In this document: positions 44,854-57,125 of the stretch, piece by piece | Layout of the letters: the number at the start of each line of letters is the position of its first letter | How positions within the stretch are numbered: the stretch's first letter is position 1 | Made by a program: the position numbers and the translations under genes | Notes under the pieces: generated by a model | The model's database searches: none | What the model saw: only the letters and a program-made list of their open reading frames with translations | Told to the model about the DNA's origin: nothing | From: Hevea brasiliensis | Taxonomy: Eukaryota > Streptophyta > Magnoliopsida > Malpighiales > Euphorbiaceae | Reading direction: 5' to 3' | Length of the DNA stretch: 64,000 nt | Assembly: GCF_030052815.1 (NCBI RefSeq) | Contig: NC_079510.1 | Span: forward strand, 34,239,823 to 34,303,822

Positions 44854-47584
44854 GGATATCCATTCACATCCTCTTCTACTGGCACACCTCAACACTTCTC
44901 CAGAGAAGGAATCAAAATTCGAAACTAATTACCCCCACTAGTCGTGCTAGTGAGGTGTTCAAATATATGGTCATGACACTGTGGTTTCAAAACTTATCTT
45001 AACGATTTGCTAAACATTGCTATTTCAAATATACACAATAACTTTCACAGTTTAAATCAAAACATCATAAATAATGTCACAAATAAACTTTCAACAATTT
45101 CAAATCACAAGTAAAATACATATTTCGTTCACTTTATCAATGAATTTTAAAGCATGGAGATGTTGTGCACAAACCTCAAGCGAGTCGTCCCTTAGCCTCG
45201 ACTCGGTTCCTCGGGTTCCTTCCCTATATTCTTTTCAACTGAAACACACAATTTTACAATGTTTCAGTACTAGAACTTAACACAAATCCAAAATAAATTT
45301 AGCTTCACATTTACCTAGTTCTAACGTGTTAAATTCGACGTTCTCGAAATTTTTGTGTTTTGGGTTACTATTCACTACACTATTCAAGTCAAATAGTTGA
45401 CTTTCTAAGGCTTAATAGGTATGGGAACTCCAACTTCACCCACATACCACATTTTGGTCATTAAATTTGTTGGTTTTGGTCATTTTCTAAAAGCTTAAAT
45501 CCTTTTGGCCAAATTGTCAAATTTTCAGTTTTGGTGCTCCAAGTTGCACTGTTCCATTGGCCCTTTTACTGTTGGAATTTGGCAAAACTTCATTCATAGA
45601 AAATGTTCCTTATTGTCTTAAGTGTATTCTCATTTTTGGATCACCCCAATTGGAGTTTTGTAGCTCAAGTTATAGCCAAAATATAATTACTGTTCACGTG
45701 CACTGTTCATGCTGCAATTTAGGTTCTGGCAGATTTTTTATCCAACTTCATTCAATAATTTGATCAAGTTAAGTCCATAATTTGGTCTAATTTCCTTCAT
45801 ACGAAATGTTCTACTATGTCTTAGGTTTCCATCGGTTCAAAAATCGCCTAAATCGGAGTTTTCTAGAGAGAGTTATAGCCATTGGAACTTTACTGTTCAA
45901 ATGGAAATCTGCAGTTTTGCAGGTTCAGTAACTCAACTTTGCTCAATCATTTGATTAGGTTAATGGAATAATTTGGGTTGGTGTTCCTCATGAAAGTTTT
46001 AGATCTATATCTTATCTAATTACTGGTAAAATTTCAGGTTATTTTGACCTACCTAGCTCGAATTATGACCAAATGAACAGTTACTATTCATTTGGTCAGT
46101 TTGTGCAGTGGCAGCCTGCTCTCATTTCACTTTGGTCAATTGGTTCACTAAGTTTTGGTCAGTTTTTTGCCATAGTTCCTTAATGAAAATTGTGTTATTT
46201 TATGTCTATTTTCATCCCCAATTGGTGGCATATCAATTGGACTTGTAAAATTTCCGTTTTGGTCCTTCAAAGTTGGCTTGGTCATGCTGCCAGCAACATG
46301 ACCATTTGCCCTACGAATTTAACTTCCATTCTCACAATTTCCACACATCTCTTTTGGTCATTATTGACCATTTTTCATCTCACAATAGACCACAGTCATC
46401 ATTTAAGCATTTCTCCAAAATTTGGTTCACAAACCCTAACATTCAAACCCTAACTCATTCATCTCATGCATTTAACTACATTTAATGGTTTTAATGCTAA
46501 TCATTCAACTAAGTAAGGTTTCTTAACTCATTCAAAACCCTCAAGCCATACAATTGATGTCCCCTCTTCAAGCTAGCCGAATTTCAGCAATGGTCCTTCC
46601 CCCATATTTTTATTTCATTTCATAAATTCTAAGCTCATTTCAACCACTAATTATGCATTTAAATGGAAAAATAAGAAGTTTAGCATACTAACATCAACTT
46701 AAAGCTTCAAATCTCTATCTTAGCCCTTCTTTCCTCTTGTAGTCTTCTTCTCAAGTTATAATAACAAGCTCTAGGGACGTATTTAAGGGAGTTATATAAA
46801 TTGGGTGAAGGAATTTAAGCTTAGATGCAAGCTTAGATGAAGAATTCTCATGGGAGTTATGGAGGAAGATGGGGCGGCAAGATGGAAGGAAGAAGAAGAC
46901 CTTTTTGTTTTCTTTTTTTTTTTTATTTTCTTTTATCTTTATCCCTTTTAGAAGACCAAAAATCCAATTTAGTAAATAATTTAATTAATTTGTTATGGCA
47001 TCATGCATGAGGTCATGCATAATGTCATCACCTTTTTACTTTTTGATTTTTCCTTTCCTTTTTTTTTCTATTTTTCTATTAGTTCTTTAATTTAATTCTC
47101 GATTCCGAAATTTTCTTTTCTCCGATTTTATTTGACAGTTAGGTCAGGAGTCAGCTCTCGGGGTCAATTGACCAAATTGCCCCTCGCCGGTTCATCCCGG
47201 TTTGCAAATAACTCCATATTTCTTCCGGCTCTCTGACCTAATTATTTGACTGGCTTAACAGTTTTTTTTCGTGATTTTCTCTTTTCCACTGTGTTCATAA
47301 GGGTCCTAAGGACCGCAACGTCACTTTTTACGGTTCAAAATTTGAGTTTAAAATGACTTCGCAGTCGTTCCCAAGGAGGTCACCCATCGCTGTGACTCTC
47401 GGCTCGTTTAACTTCTTATGTTCTGTTTTTCTTATTTATATTTAACTAATTGAACATTACTAATTATTTGTGTTTATGGATTCTCTAATTGTCTTAAGTG
47501 TGGTTCTAATCCCCTTAATTATCCGGACTGACACCGGTCACCGGAACAGTGAAATCTACTAGGCTATGCAAACGGGGTGTTACA
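44854..47584 (-). repeat. Tekay-related solo LTR, right part
   Basis: Continues the LTR cut at 20806; together the two parts make about 3.7 kb. Blocks match the Tekay LTR in order. They include the TTGGAGTTTTGTAGCTC block near 45650 (compare 2930), the conserved inverted repeat at 46067-46097 (compare 3153-3183), and the end CCGGACTGACACCGGTCACC...GGTGTTACA. No internal retrotransposon sequence adjoins either end, so this is a solo LTR. Confidence 0.82.
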
Positions 47585-47589
47585 TCTAT
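47585..47589. repeat. Target-site duplication TCTAT, right copy
   Basis: Matches 19823-19827 and restores continuity of the pararetrovirus frame across the LTR. Confidence 0.88.
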
Positions 47590-47841
47590 TGCTAAGGAGT
47601 ATGTTCATACTTCACGTCTGGATCAGTGTGCTCTTAAATCCACAACTACAGAATAGTATATGACTCTTGAAATTTCTCTAATCCTTATCTCATCATGGAA
47701 AAGACAGGGATATTCTCATCTCCATTATGGAGCTGTTCGCCTTGTTCTTACCCTATATGGCAGACGAAGCCTCTCAATAATAGCCAAATTGTCTTTATTA
47801 GATACCAGATTTCTCAATTATGAATCTTGCAGTGTTACCTG
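47590..47841 (+). pseudogene. Endogenous pararetrovirus movement-protein region
   Basis: Two short open pieces with a stop between them (in the 47650-47660 region) resemble the 30K-type movement protein of Petuvirus/Florendovirus polyproteins. The clearest piece is SWKRQGYSHLHYGAVRL followed by LSLLDTRFLNYE. The frame ends at TGA 47840-47842. It is the 3' continuation of the region interrupted at 19827. Confidence 0.68.
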
Positions 47842-49560
47842 ATGAAGCCTGGATGCTCCATTCAGAATGTTTCAAAGCTGCAGATGGGAAAGTTTTCCAC
47901 ACCAATCTCATCACCAAAAGGCTCATTGGAATATAGTTCTTTTCAAACTGTGTCATTTAGATAAAAGTGATTGGGACAACTTTGCCTGATAAGAATTTAT
48001 TGATAGGATTTGATGTCTATCAGCAAGCTCAACATCTTCAAATCCTTCCTACCAGTTTAAAATGTAAAAGGTTTTTCACAACCTTCACCTTTGTTCCAAA
48101 GTTGTTCTTATTGTCTAAAGTTCCAGAAGAATTTACCAAATACAAAGATTTGCTCGTGCCATCCTATGCAAAATCCCATGCTGACTTCTCTCATCCAGCA
48201 CCTCTATGGAAAAACAAAGACTTCTCTACTAAGCTTCCTTTCAAGCTTAATAAGGATGTCAACCCTATAAAGGCAACTCATCCAGGAATGACTCAAATAG
48301 ACCTTCTATTAGCTCAACAAGAATGTTAATAACTGTTTTAACAAGGTCTTATTGAACCTACCAGTTCAGGATGGGCCTATCAAGCTTTTTATATTGAAAG
48401 AAGATCATAAAGAATTCGAGGGAAAAAGAGGCTAGTCATTGACTGTAAGCCCTAAAATCATTTCTTAATAAATGATAAATTGTCACTTTCCAGGATCAGT
48501 TCTCTATTCACTCACTTACAAGAAACACATATCTTCTCAAAGTTTGATCTTAAAGCAGGATTTTGACAGCTAAAAATTGATCCAGCAGAAAATCCAAGAC
48601 AACATTTTTACATTCCTAATGTTTAGTATTAGTGGACCGTAATGCATTTCGGGCTTAAAGTTGTCCCCTCATTATTCCAAAAGGCCATGGTTTAAATCTT
48701 TGAGCCTATTCTTCATGGTGCTCTAATTTACATTGATTATATTCTGCTATTTTCAAAAGATAGTTCAACCCATAAACAACTCTTAGCCCAATTTCACTCT
48801 TTGGTCCAATAATATGGGATTATGCTATCTAAAAAGAAAAAAAAAAAGCTATCTAGCCCAAACTAATATTAAATTTTTGGAAATGAAATTTAAAAATGGA
48901 AAGTACCAGCCTGGACCTCACATTTTCTAAGAATTGCCCAAATTCTCAGATACAAATCTTACTGTCAAACAGATTCAGGAATTTCTTAGAATTATCAACT
49001 ATCTCAGAGACTTTATCCCTCATGTGTTCAAATACACCAATCAGTTTTCCAAAATGCTAAAAAAGAAGGCTCCCACCTAGGATAATGAATAGACCATAAC
49101 AGTAAAAGTTTTAAAAAATAGCTCAAAATCCCCCTCCTCTAAAAATTCCAAGAACAGGAAAAAAGATTCTCCTGATTGACACCAATGATGAATATTAGGG
49201 TGTTATTTTACTTAAAGAACTTGATGAAAAGCGATAAATTTATGGTCATACAAGTGGACAATTCAAAGAATCTGAAAAATACTATTACATGATTTATAAG
49301 GAGATCCTAGTCATTAAGAATGGAATCAAGAAATTTGAATTTTATCTTATTGGCCATCATTTTCTGATAGTGATGGACAATTCATCTTTTTCAAAGGTAC
49401 TTCATTTTAAAAATAAGACTCTTCTAGAATCACAACTGTTGAAGCTCAAAAGCTAGTTTGATAAATAGAATTATACAATCCAACATATACATCTCAATCT
49501 TATTCTAGATCTCCTCACCAGACCTCCAAACATATCCCTATTCACTTTTCTTTAAACAAT
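47842..49560 (+). pseudogene. Endogenous pararetrovirus protease, RT and RNase H
   Basis: A protease tail (KNLLIGFDVYQQ) and the start of RT are open at 47967-48329. From there many stops and frame changes occur, but the RT blocks are in order: FSKFDLKAGF, HFGLKVVPSLFQKAM, and at 48729-48740 YIDY, where YIDD is expected, so the catalytic motif is damaged. RNase H follows (SGQFKESEKYYY, KNGIKKFEFYLIGHHF, DNSSF) and ends near DLLTRPPN at about 49530. This order without integrase is typical of caulimovirids. Confidence 0.8.
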
Positions 49561-50460
49561 TCCTCTCATCTTTATAGCAGACTCCTCCAGCTCCGCTAAA
49601 GCTTAAATACCACAATTCCTCATTCTAGTAATAGAAACTTTCCACTTGGATGCACACCTATAATGACCCTGTCCTAAATTGTTGAATTTGTAAAAAACTA
49701 TTCGTTTCATTTTCAAAACTTATCCAATGTCCTCAGACAATATAAAGACATCCAGACTCAGTTCCTTCCAGATGCTCCATTTCTCACGGTTTTTTATTTT
49801 AGTCCCTCAGATGACCTGCTACATGAAGAAAAATGGTTCTTATGGTGCATGATGACTCTCTATGCTATTGGTTTTGAAGTCTCCACTATTTCCATGTACT
49901 ATTTCCTAAATGACAGGAACAACCAGAAAAAAGCAATATGGAATTTTCTTAAATGGTTCAAGCCAATCCCTCAATGGTGTAATGACTTAAAAAAGATCAT
50001 TAATTACTACGATCTACGGCATAAATCATCAGATGATGGTAAGGAATTTTGCTTACTGTTTATCCTGCATCATCCTTTCTTTAAAAATCCTAAAGGGATT
50101 CTCTAGACTCAAAATTCAGTATATGAATATCAAACTTATTTCAAGTCTGTCACCACAAGAGACACCTTCACTGTTCTTAGAAAGAAAATTACAACCTATT
50201 TACATGAGCTCAACCACTTAGGCCCAAAGCTTAGATTTTGGAATCAACCTCTATAAGTCCAAAAGCAAAGTCTGAAGAAGTTCCAAACTATAGTTCAGAG
50301 ATATGGCAAGATTCACAGGATATGGACTCTAAAACCAAGCCCTTTGATGAGCCTGAAAGCTTTTGAAAGAAGGATTTATATGACAAGGACATCGATTCTG
50401 ATGACTCAGACTATTATAATAGTAATTTAATTCCTAGTCAAAATTCCTTGTAGACAGAAT
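49561..50460 (+). pseudogene. Endogenous pararetrovirus C-terminal coding stretch
   Basis: One open piece at 49849-50106 (MMTLYAIGFEVSTISMYYF) and broken coding-like sequence to about 50460. Its place after RNase H suggests the polyprotein's C-terminal region, but I recognise no domain. Parts recur inverted at 51134-51480. Confidence 0.5.
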
Positions 50461-51133
50461 CCCTTCTAAACAGAACCAAAGGACACCCATAAAATCCAAA
50501 ATTAAACTTGTAGACTATACTGGCATAAGCTTCATAATATGTAACCCGTGATAGATATCGTCAGAACTCCATGTGAATTGGCAATAGACTGTCCCCCTGA
50601 AGCTGGAAAGATATATATCTGTATAATTAATTTCAGTTAGATAAGTTATTTGTCTTCATGTATGACTTAGTTAAGTATGAGTCATGTGCCTACCTAACTA
50701 GTTCTTATCTTGTTAGATGTCCTTACCTAACTATTAGGTAGACATGTATTTGTATGAAAAGTAGTTGTAATAGTTATAGCTCTCCTCCTATATAAAGGGA
50801 GCTTTGGTTTTATTTTTAGCAAGACTTATCAAGAAATAACATTCCAGCTTCTTTGTCTTATGACTTTCTAAATTTCTCTTTCTCTCCTGAAAGTTAAAAA
50901 TTTTATCTTATTCATATAATCCTCTACTAAGGCATGAGTATGCTCTACACTTGCCACTCTTAGTAGAGTCTGTGTATTAGAAAATGCTAGTTCATTGATC
51001 CATTGCTACAGTCCTCTAAATCTAATTATGTATAATAATACAAAAGGGAAAAACTTTGAGATTTGTTTGGCCATGGTAACTTGTTGTATCTTGGCACCGC
51101 ATGAGTATTATTATGCTTAACTCAGGTTTGGGG
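50461..51133 (+). promoter_or_regulatory. Pararetrovirus intergenic region with promoter
   Basis: Noncoding sequence holding a TATA box, TATATAAA at 50789-50796 followed by GGGAGC, the arrangement of a caulimovirid pregenomic RNA promoter. About 340 bases of leader-like sequence follow and end with the GCTTAACTCAGGTTTGG motif at 51115-51131. The same motif precedes the primer site at 19467. Confidence 0.65.
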
Positions 51134-51480
51134 GCTCTTTGAATTGTCCACTTGCATGACTATAAATTTGTCACTTTCCATTGAGATCCTTCTGCCAGGA
51201 GCTTTCAGGCTCATCAAAAGGCTTGGTTTCAGTGTTCATATCTTGTGAATTTTGCCATATCTCTAAACTGTAGTCTGAAACTCTTTTAGGCTTTGCTTTT
51301 GGACCTATAGAGGTTGATTCTAAAATCTGAGCCTTTGGTCTGAAGTGGTTGACCTCATGTAGATAGGCTGTAATTTTCTTTCTAAGAATAGTGGAGGTGT
51401 ATTTTGTGGTGACAGAATTAAAATAAGTCTGATATTTATAGACTAAAATTTGAGTCCAGAGTGTATCCTCTAGAATAGGG
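51134..51480 (-). repeat. Inverted pararetrovirus fragment, right end
   Basis: From about 51170 to 51475 this is a diverged reverse complement of about 50095-50370. Examples are AGCTTTCAGGCTCATCAAAA against the reversed stretch near 50350, and GTTGACCTCATGTAGAT against that near 50205. The two arms are separated by about 800 bp. Confidence 0.8.
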
Positions 51481-54400
51481 GGCTTTGATTCTGTGGCTTA
51501 ACAAAGTTGTAAACCCAATAGTTCTTACTACTGGGATTTCATTGTTTTGTTTGCATACTTTTCTAATTGCTTTTTTACATGGATGTTTTTTTTATTGAAA
51601 GACATTAGGATGAGATTGAATGGACACTGAGCAATGGTTGCAACATTGTGAGTAAGCCATCGATTTAGTTTCCAATCGAAGTAAATCGAAAAAATTAAAT
51701 ATTAAATTTTATATAAAATAAAAATAAAATTATTTGATTTGGCTTAAATATTTAGTTCTTTTGAATTTTTATTTTTCCTTTCATATTCAAATCACAAATA
51801 TGAGAACAATCATCAGAATCAATTTCAAATAAATATAAAAAATACAATTTCCATTAATAGAAACTCAAAATTACAATCATTCAAATCAATAATAATAAAA
51901 GCAATTGAAAGAAATAAATTAAAAAAATAAAGAAAAAATAAATAAAAGTATCATTGTTATGGGGCTGCTCGATAAAGAGCAAAAGAAGAGAGGAGATGGG
52001 GAGATGGGAGGTAGACAAAGAAGAAATTTAGGGAAAATAGAAAAGGGTAAAAGAAGAGAGAAGTGATGAAGAGGTGGGCAATGGGCAATGGGCAAAGAAG
52101 AAATAAGGAAAAGGAAATGATAGAATGAATATATCAGTAGGAATTGGAAAGTTAAGATCATTTTGAAATGATGGATGGTTAGGATTACAGGTTTCAATAA
52201 AAATGAAAAAAAATTTAATTGGGAAAGTAAGGCTATTGGGTCTCAAAATTAGGAATTCATATTCCTTATAAATTGCCTTGACTCAGCTCCATTGGATAGT
52301 ATTATTCGCTTTAACCTACCTTATCTAGAATGCTATTAGCTTAGGAGCTTGGTAGCGAAGCCTTGCTTCCACACTCGTCCTCATTGGACATTAGGTGTTA
52401 TAGGTCCACTAGCTTTCACTTTGATTTGTCCCTAAACTAACATCGTACTTAGGGAGGTTTTAGTTCAGATATTATAATTGTCACACCCAAGACTACTAGA
52501 CAGTGTTGTTCACTTTGGTCTTCTTGACCTCATTAATTTGTCCCTTGAGCCTTTTCGATGCGGTTCATTTCTACTCGCCCCCTTCCTCTTAAAAGGCTAC
52601 CAATAGAGCCTTGCTTCCACACTGCCCTTGTTGGTTGTCGGAGTGTTGCATAAATCATCTACCTCTAAGCTACAAAAGAGGAATGTGTTATACTTATATT
52701 TAACTTACATTTATTTTGGGTAGATTTAGTTTTATTAGATTTTTTTTTCTTAAAATCAAACTAAATTAAATAAACTAATTTCTTAATTATTCTAAATTGA
52801 ACCAAACTAAATTTCTGAATTAAATCAATTCGATTGAAATTTTCACTTTTAACCGAATTCTACTCATCCCTAGAGGAGTGAAGAATAGTGATTGGATTTA
52901 AGCTAGTAGTGGCACAATGAGCAAGCTTGAGTTGTAAGCAATAATAAGAGGAGAAATTATACAATAGTAATTCCATGTGGAGCTAAAAAGAGTCATACAC
53001 ATATAAATAAGTGAACCATATAAAATTTAGTTATTCTCATATGTTAAAATTATATTTTTTTTTCATAAAATATAAATACTTCTTTTGATGAAGTATCATT
53101 TTATGATTTATTTATCATTTCATGTATTAGTCCTAAATAAAATACCTGATTCACTGTAAAATCTCTCCAATAAGAGAGAGGGATACAAAGGTGAGATTAT
53201 GAGGAATTTAGAGTTGAGGAACAGAGAGATAAAAAGGAGAATTGAAAAGAAGACGAAAAATAAATTAATTTTAATTTTAGTGGTGATGAATTTGATTTTG
53301 AAAAAGAAGTAAAAAAAAATAGGAAAATTAGAAAAGCTGAAGAATTTTTAGGTTTTATTTTAATTTTTTATACAAGTAATTACAAAATTTTAAATTTGTA
53401 AAAAAATATTTCATATTTTATAATTTATGTTATCAAATATTCTTAATACTATTAATTAACATCATTAAATTTAAATTTAATTAGTTGAAATTAAATTGTA
53501 AATAGAACGTTTGATTATTAAATTTGGTCAAAATTAATATAATTATACGTCCTAAGTTAAGAAGCTAAAATAAAACTTTGGCCTTTAAATTATTATATTT
53601 TAATTTTAGTGTTATCATCATACTATAATTATAAAAAAAAAAATCTTTCAATGAATAATAAACTAATATTAATTAATTGATAAAAAAATTCAAATAAACA
53701 CAACATAGAATATTTTAAAATAATACAAATTTTTGTTTCTATAGAAAAAGGGAAATTTAAATATTTTTATTTCATTTAAATATTTAATTTGCAAGATTTG
53801 AGGGAGAAAATAGTTAAAAAATGTAATTAGATGCTAGGCTACGGGGGCGGCGGTGGGAGAGTGGGTTGACAGAAGACGGAGGGCGAGTGGGCATCAGGTT
53901 CAGTTATATGAAAAACGGCGTTTTCCGGATAATAATAAAAAACATAAAAATACGTGTCAGCTTCACATAAAAGGCGCAACGTTGTCATTGGCGCATATTT
54001 CGCCGATCACATGACGAACCATGTTGGCCTTCTGACGGTGGAATTTTATGGGCCCCAACTTCTTTTAGAATTATTTTCATAGTTTCATTTTTATTATATC
54101 ATTTAAATACCTTTAGCCGACATCATATTATTTTATTTATATTTTTTTTATAATTATTTCTATTTCATAACACTTATTTACTATTATTAAAATAAATTAA
54201 TTAATAATTTTTAGAATAATTAATTACATTTGTTTATTAGTTAATTAATTTGGGGTTATTTGGTGTTATTTGTGCTCTTATCAATTTTATAATTATATTC
54301 CATATTTATTGTTTTTTAATTGAATTAAAATTATTCCTATATGAATTATTTAGTATTTAATACCTTAAATTATGTAATATTTAATTAATTTGATAGTTTA

Positions 54401-54697
54401 GATATTCAAAATCTAATTATATATAAATAATTTAAAATTTATTTCTCTTTTTATTTATTTTTTATTAAAATAGAGGCGCATGCAAGTATACATAAATATT
54501 TGTACATTAAAATGAAATATATAATGAATGAAATCTTAAAGGATATGACATCATTTTTGTTTTTGTTTTTGTTTTTGTTTTAATAAGTTTTAAAATATTA
54601 TTTTAAAATGTAAATCTAATCTAATTAAAATTTTAATTATGCATTTTATATTTTAATTAACTAAAATTGTTTAATTAAAAAAAAATTGGACATTACA
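51481..54697. other. AT-rich intergenic region
   Basis: No gene found. A short duplicated phrase (GAGCCTTGCTTCCACACT-like at about 52360 and 52605) suggests an old repeat between about 52300 and 52700. A small GC-richer island with several CGs lies at 53840-54050. The rest is low-complexity AT sequence. Minus-strand frames near 52000 are composition artefacts. Confidence 0.5.
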
Positions 54698-55602
54698 TGT
54701 AACACTCTAAATTTTTATTTTTCAATTAACGTTTTTAGATTTTCAAAATTTTAATAAAAAATTTAAAGAAATTAATAAATAAATAAATAATTAATAAATT
54801 ATATAATGAAATTGAGCAATTTTTTATTAATAATTATTATCATAAAAAATTATAAATTTCACTATCAATAAATATAAAATTACTTTAAAAAATAAAGTAC
54901 TTATAATAATTTAAATATATTTTAATAGTTACTTTGAACTTTAAAAGTTGTAACATAATAATATCTGAAATTGAAATATAATAGAAAATTAAAGAAAAAT
55001 TTTAATTTTAAAATTTTATATAATAAAATTTTTGTAACTCCCAGTAGCTAATTTATAGGTAACACTCTGAAGTGGACAATACAGAGTAGAGGTGACGTGT
55101 ATAATTTTTTTTTCTCTGTGTGATAGTGATAAAATTGATTATAATTTTCTTCACAAATCAATTATGAAAATTCTTAATAATACGAAATAATAAAACACCA
55201 AATATATAATAATTAACTAAATGAAATTTAACCTCCAAAAAATAATAATTATTATTCATGTTATTAGTTTATATCAACATATTATTTATAAATTAATTAT
55301 TAGAAATCGTAAGAGATTTATTATGTAAAATTTTAAAATTTAAAAAATTTTATTAACTGTCCCAATTTGAAACAAGGATTTTTTTTTAGACAATTATGCT
55401 CTCGTTAAGCACAGTAAAAAGACTATTTTGCCCTTTTAAAACTTATCATTTTGAAATAAACGATGCTGTTCAGTACCGTTTACAAAATTCCTAGAGATCA
55501 TCCCAATTTCCTACCATTCATCGTTAAACAAAATCAATAATTTCACAGCAATTAGATCAAATAGTAAAAAAGATGATAGGCATTTGACAATTGGTGTCGT
55601 AG
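54698..55602. other. Possible LTR remnant and AT-rich sequence
   Basis: TGTAACACTCTAAATTTTT at 54698 resembles the starts of the gypsy LTRs in this window, but what follows is AT-rich and cannot be aligned by eye. No end or target duplication was found. Confidence 0.25.
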
Positions 55603-55612
55603 TCAAAATCAT

Positions 55613-56124
55613 GGGTTAATTGTATCAATCGTTTCTTGAATTTAGGAGAATTTTTATTTTCGTCCCTAAACTTCATTTTTCTTAAAATAAAATCACTCAA
55701 CTTAAGTTTCATTTCAAGAAAAGTTACTCTTACCTGCTATCTTATACCTGCAATAGCAGGTTTACCAATTCAAAAAAATAAAATTACTATTTTATCCATC
55801 TTTGAAAAGAAGCAATCTCCTCGTCGCGATAATCATCCTCCATAATAGGCTCTGGTTTAATTTACAGATCAGCCACAACTTTTCCAGAGAAGCAGAGAAG
55901 AAATTCATGCCACTACAAAATCTCATCTCATCGTTGATTATAAAGTGGGGAAAGACTTTAAAAGAAAAGTTTCAAGGTTGAGTGGAAAACTTATTATTGC
56001 AAGTGAAAGTGATTTTTTTTTTTAAAATAAAATTTAATTTGAGTGATTTTATTTTAAGAAATTAAAGTTTAAAGATGAAAATGAAAAGGCCACTAAATTC
56101 AAGGACGATTGGTGCAATTAACCC
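55613..56124. mobile_element. Mutator-like MITE with 10-bp TSD
   Basis: Terminal inverted repeats of about 90 bp begin GGGTTAATTGTATCAATCG on the left; the right end is the diverged inverse, ending CAATTAACCC. TCAAAATCAT is duplicated exactly at 55603-55612 and 56125-56134. Long TIRs and a 10-bp duplication point to a non-autonomous Mutator-like element of 512 bp. No transposase is encoded. Confidence 0.88.
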
Positions 56125-56134
56125 TCAAAATCAT

Positions 56135-57117
56135 AAATGGTAACTCCCCTAGTACAGTGGGACAGGTTGGACAAGTGCATGTGTAAAGATAAGATGGTCC
56201 TGCCATAGAATTAAACAAGTAGCTGGTCTTCCCAGGATAGTATAAACAGCAAGCTTTCCAGCTTATCACTTAACATAGCTTTAAATTTGGTAAGTTTTTT
56301 TTTTTTAATTTTTATTCTTTATTTTTACTAAATATAATAAATATTTAAATAATTCTTTAAAATTAATAAATTAAAATAATTAAGTGAAATAAAAAATAAT
56401 TTAATCAATTACTAATATATTTTTATTAAGATTTTCAAATCTCACTTGGTTATTAAACCGTTAAAAATAGAAAATTAATAATTTAAAATTCAATGAAATT
56501 GAGCTTAAATTTAATTAATATATTGTTAAATAAATATTATAAAATTAATAGTAATGTCATATTGTAATTAAGTTACTTTTATATATTTTATATATAAGTA
56601 TTGAAATAAATTTAGTTATATTTCAATATATAAATATCTTTTAAAAAATAATTAAAATTTTAAAATATTTAATTACTTATAATAAATAAATACTTAATTT
56701 TCTTGGTACTTTGTTGTCATTTAGTTAAAATGTTTTGTAGTAAAGTTATTGGCATGAAAATAGCTCCATAAGGTATTTAGTTCATACTATGGCATCAGCG
56801 CAAACTTGAAATATTTTTGTCAAATAAGCAATCGGTCTGATTTAAACTCAGCCCGGTTTACGGTTGCACGGCTGGTTCACAATGATTCAATCTAAAATTC
56901 TAAAAATCAAAGTTTAGGGGTCAATTGATCGATCGGTCCGAGTCATGTTTAATAAAAATGAAGTTATCTAATAATTCTCTTACTCAACTTAATTCAACTC
57001 AACTAAATCTTTACCTCAAGAATTTGGCCAATAATTTTCTTAATCAAACCTAAATGCGATAAATAAAAATAAACAAAAGGTACATAATCAAAATGGACGG
57101 AGAGAGTATATAAATAA
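56135..57117. other. AT-rich intergenic region
   Basis: No gene found. GGACGGAGAGAGTA near 57092-57107 looks like one end of a Stowaway-type MITE, but I could not find the other end. Confidence 0.4.
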
Positions 57118-57125
57118 AAATATTA

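Larger units (their letters stand above)
19190..51480 (+). mobile_element. Endogenous caulimovirid (Florendovirus/Petuvirus-like), decayed and split
   Basis: Fragments outside the nested LTR elements (19190-19827 and 47585-51480) form a defective integrated plant pararetrovirus. They hold a tRNA-Met primer site, movement-protein, protease, RT and RNase H remnants in that order, then a further coding stretch and an intergenic region with a TATA box. There is no integrase and no LTR, as expected for caulimovirids, which integrate passively. Many stops and frameshifts interrupt the frames, and both ends carry inverted pieces of the same genome. Genus placement is by general resemblance only. Confidence 0.82.

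Noticed and set aside
51919..52246. Two overlapping minus-strand frames rich in Phe, Pro and Ser
   Set aside because: They mirror an A/G-rich tract on the plus strand and have no recognisable feature.
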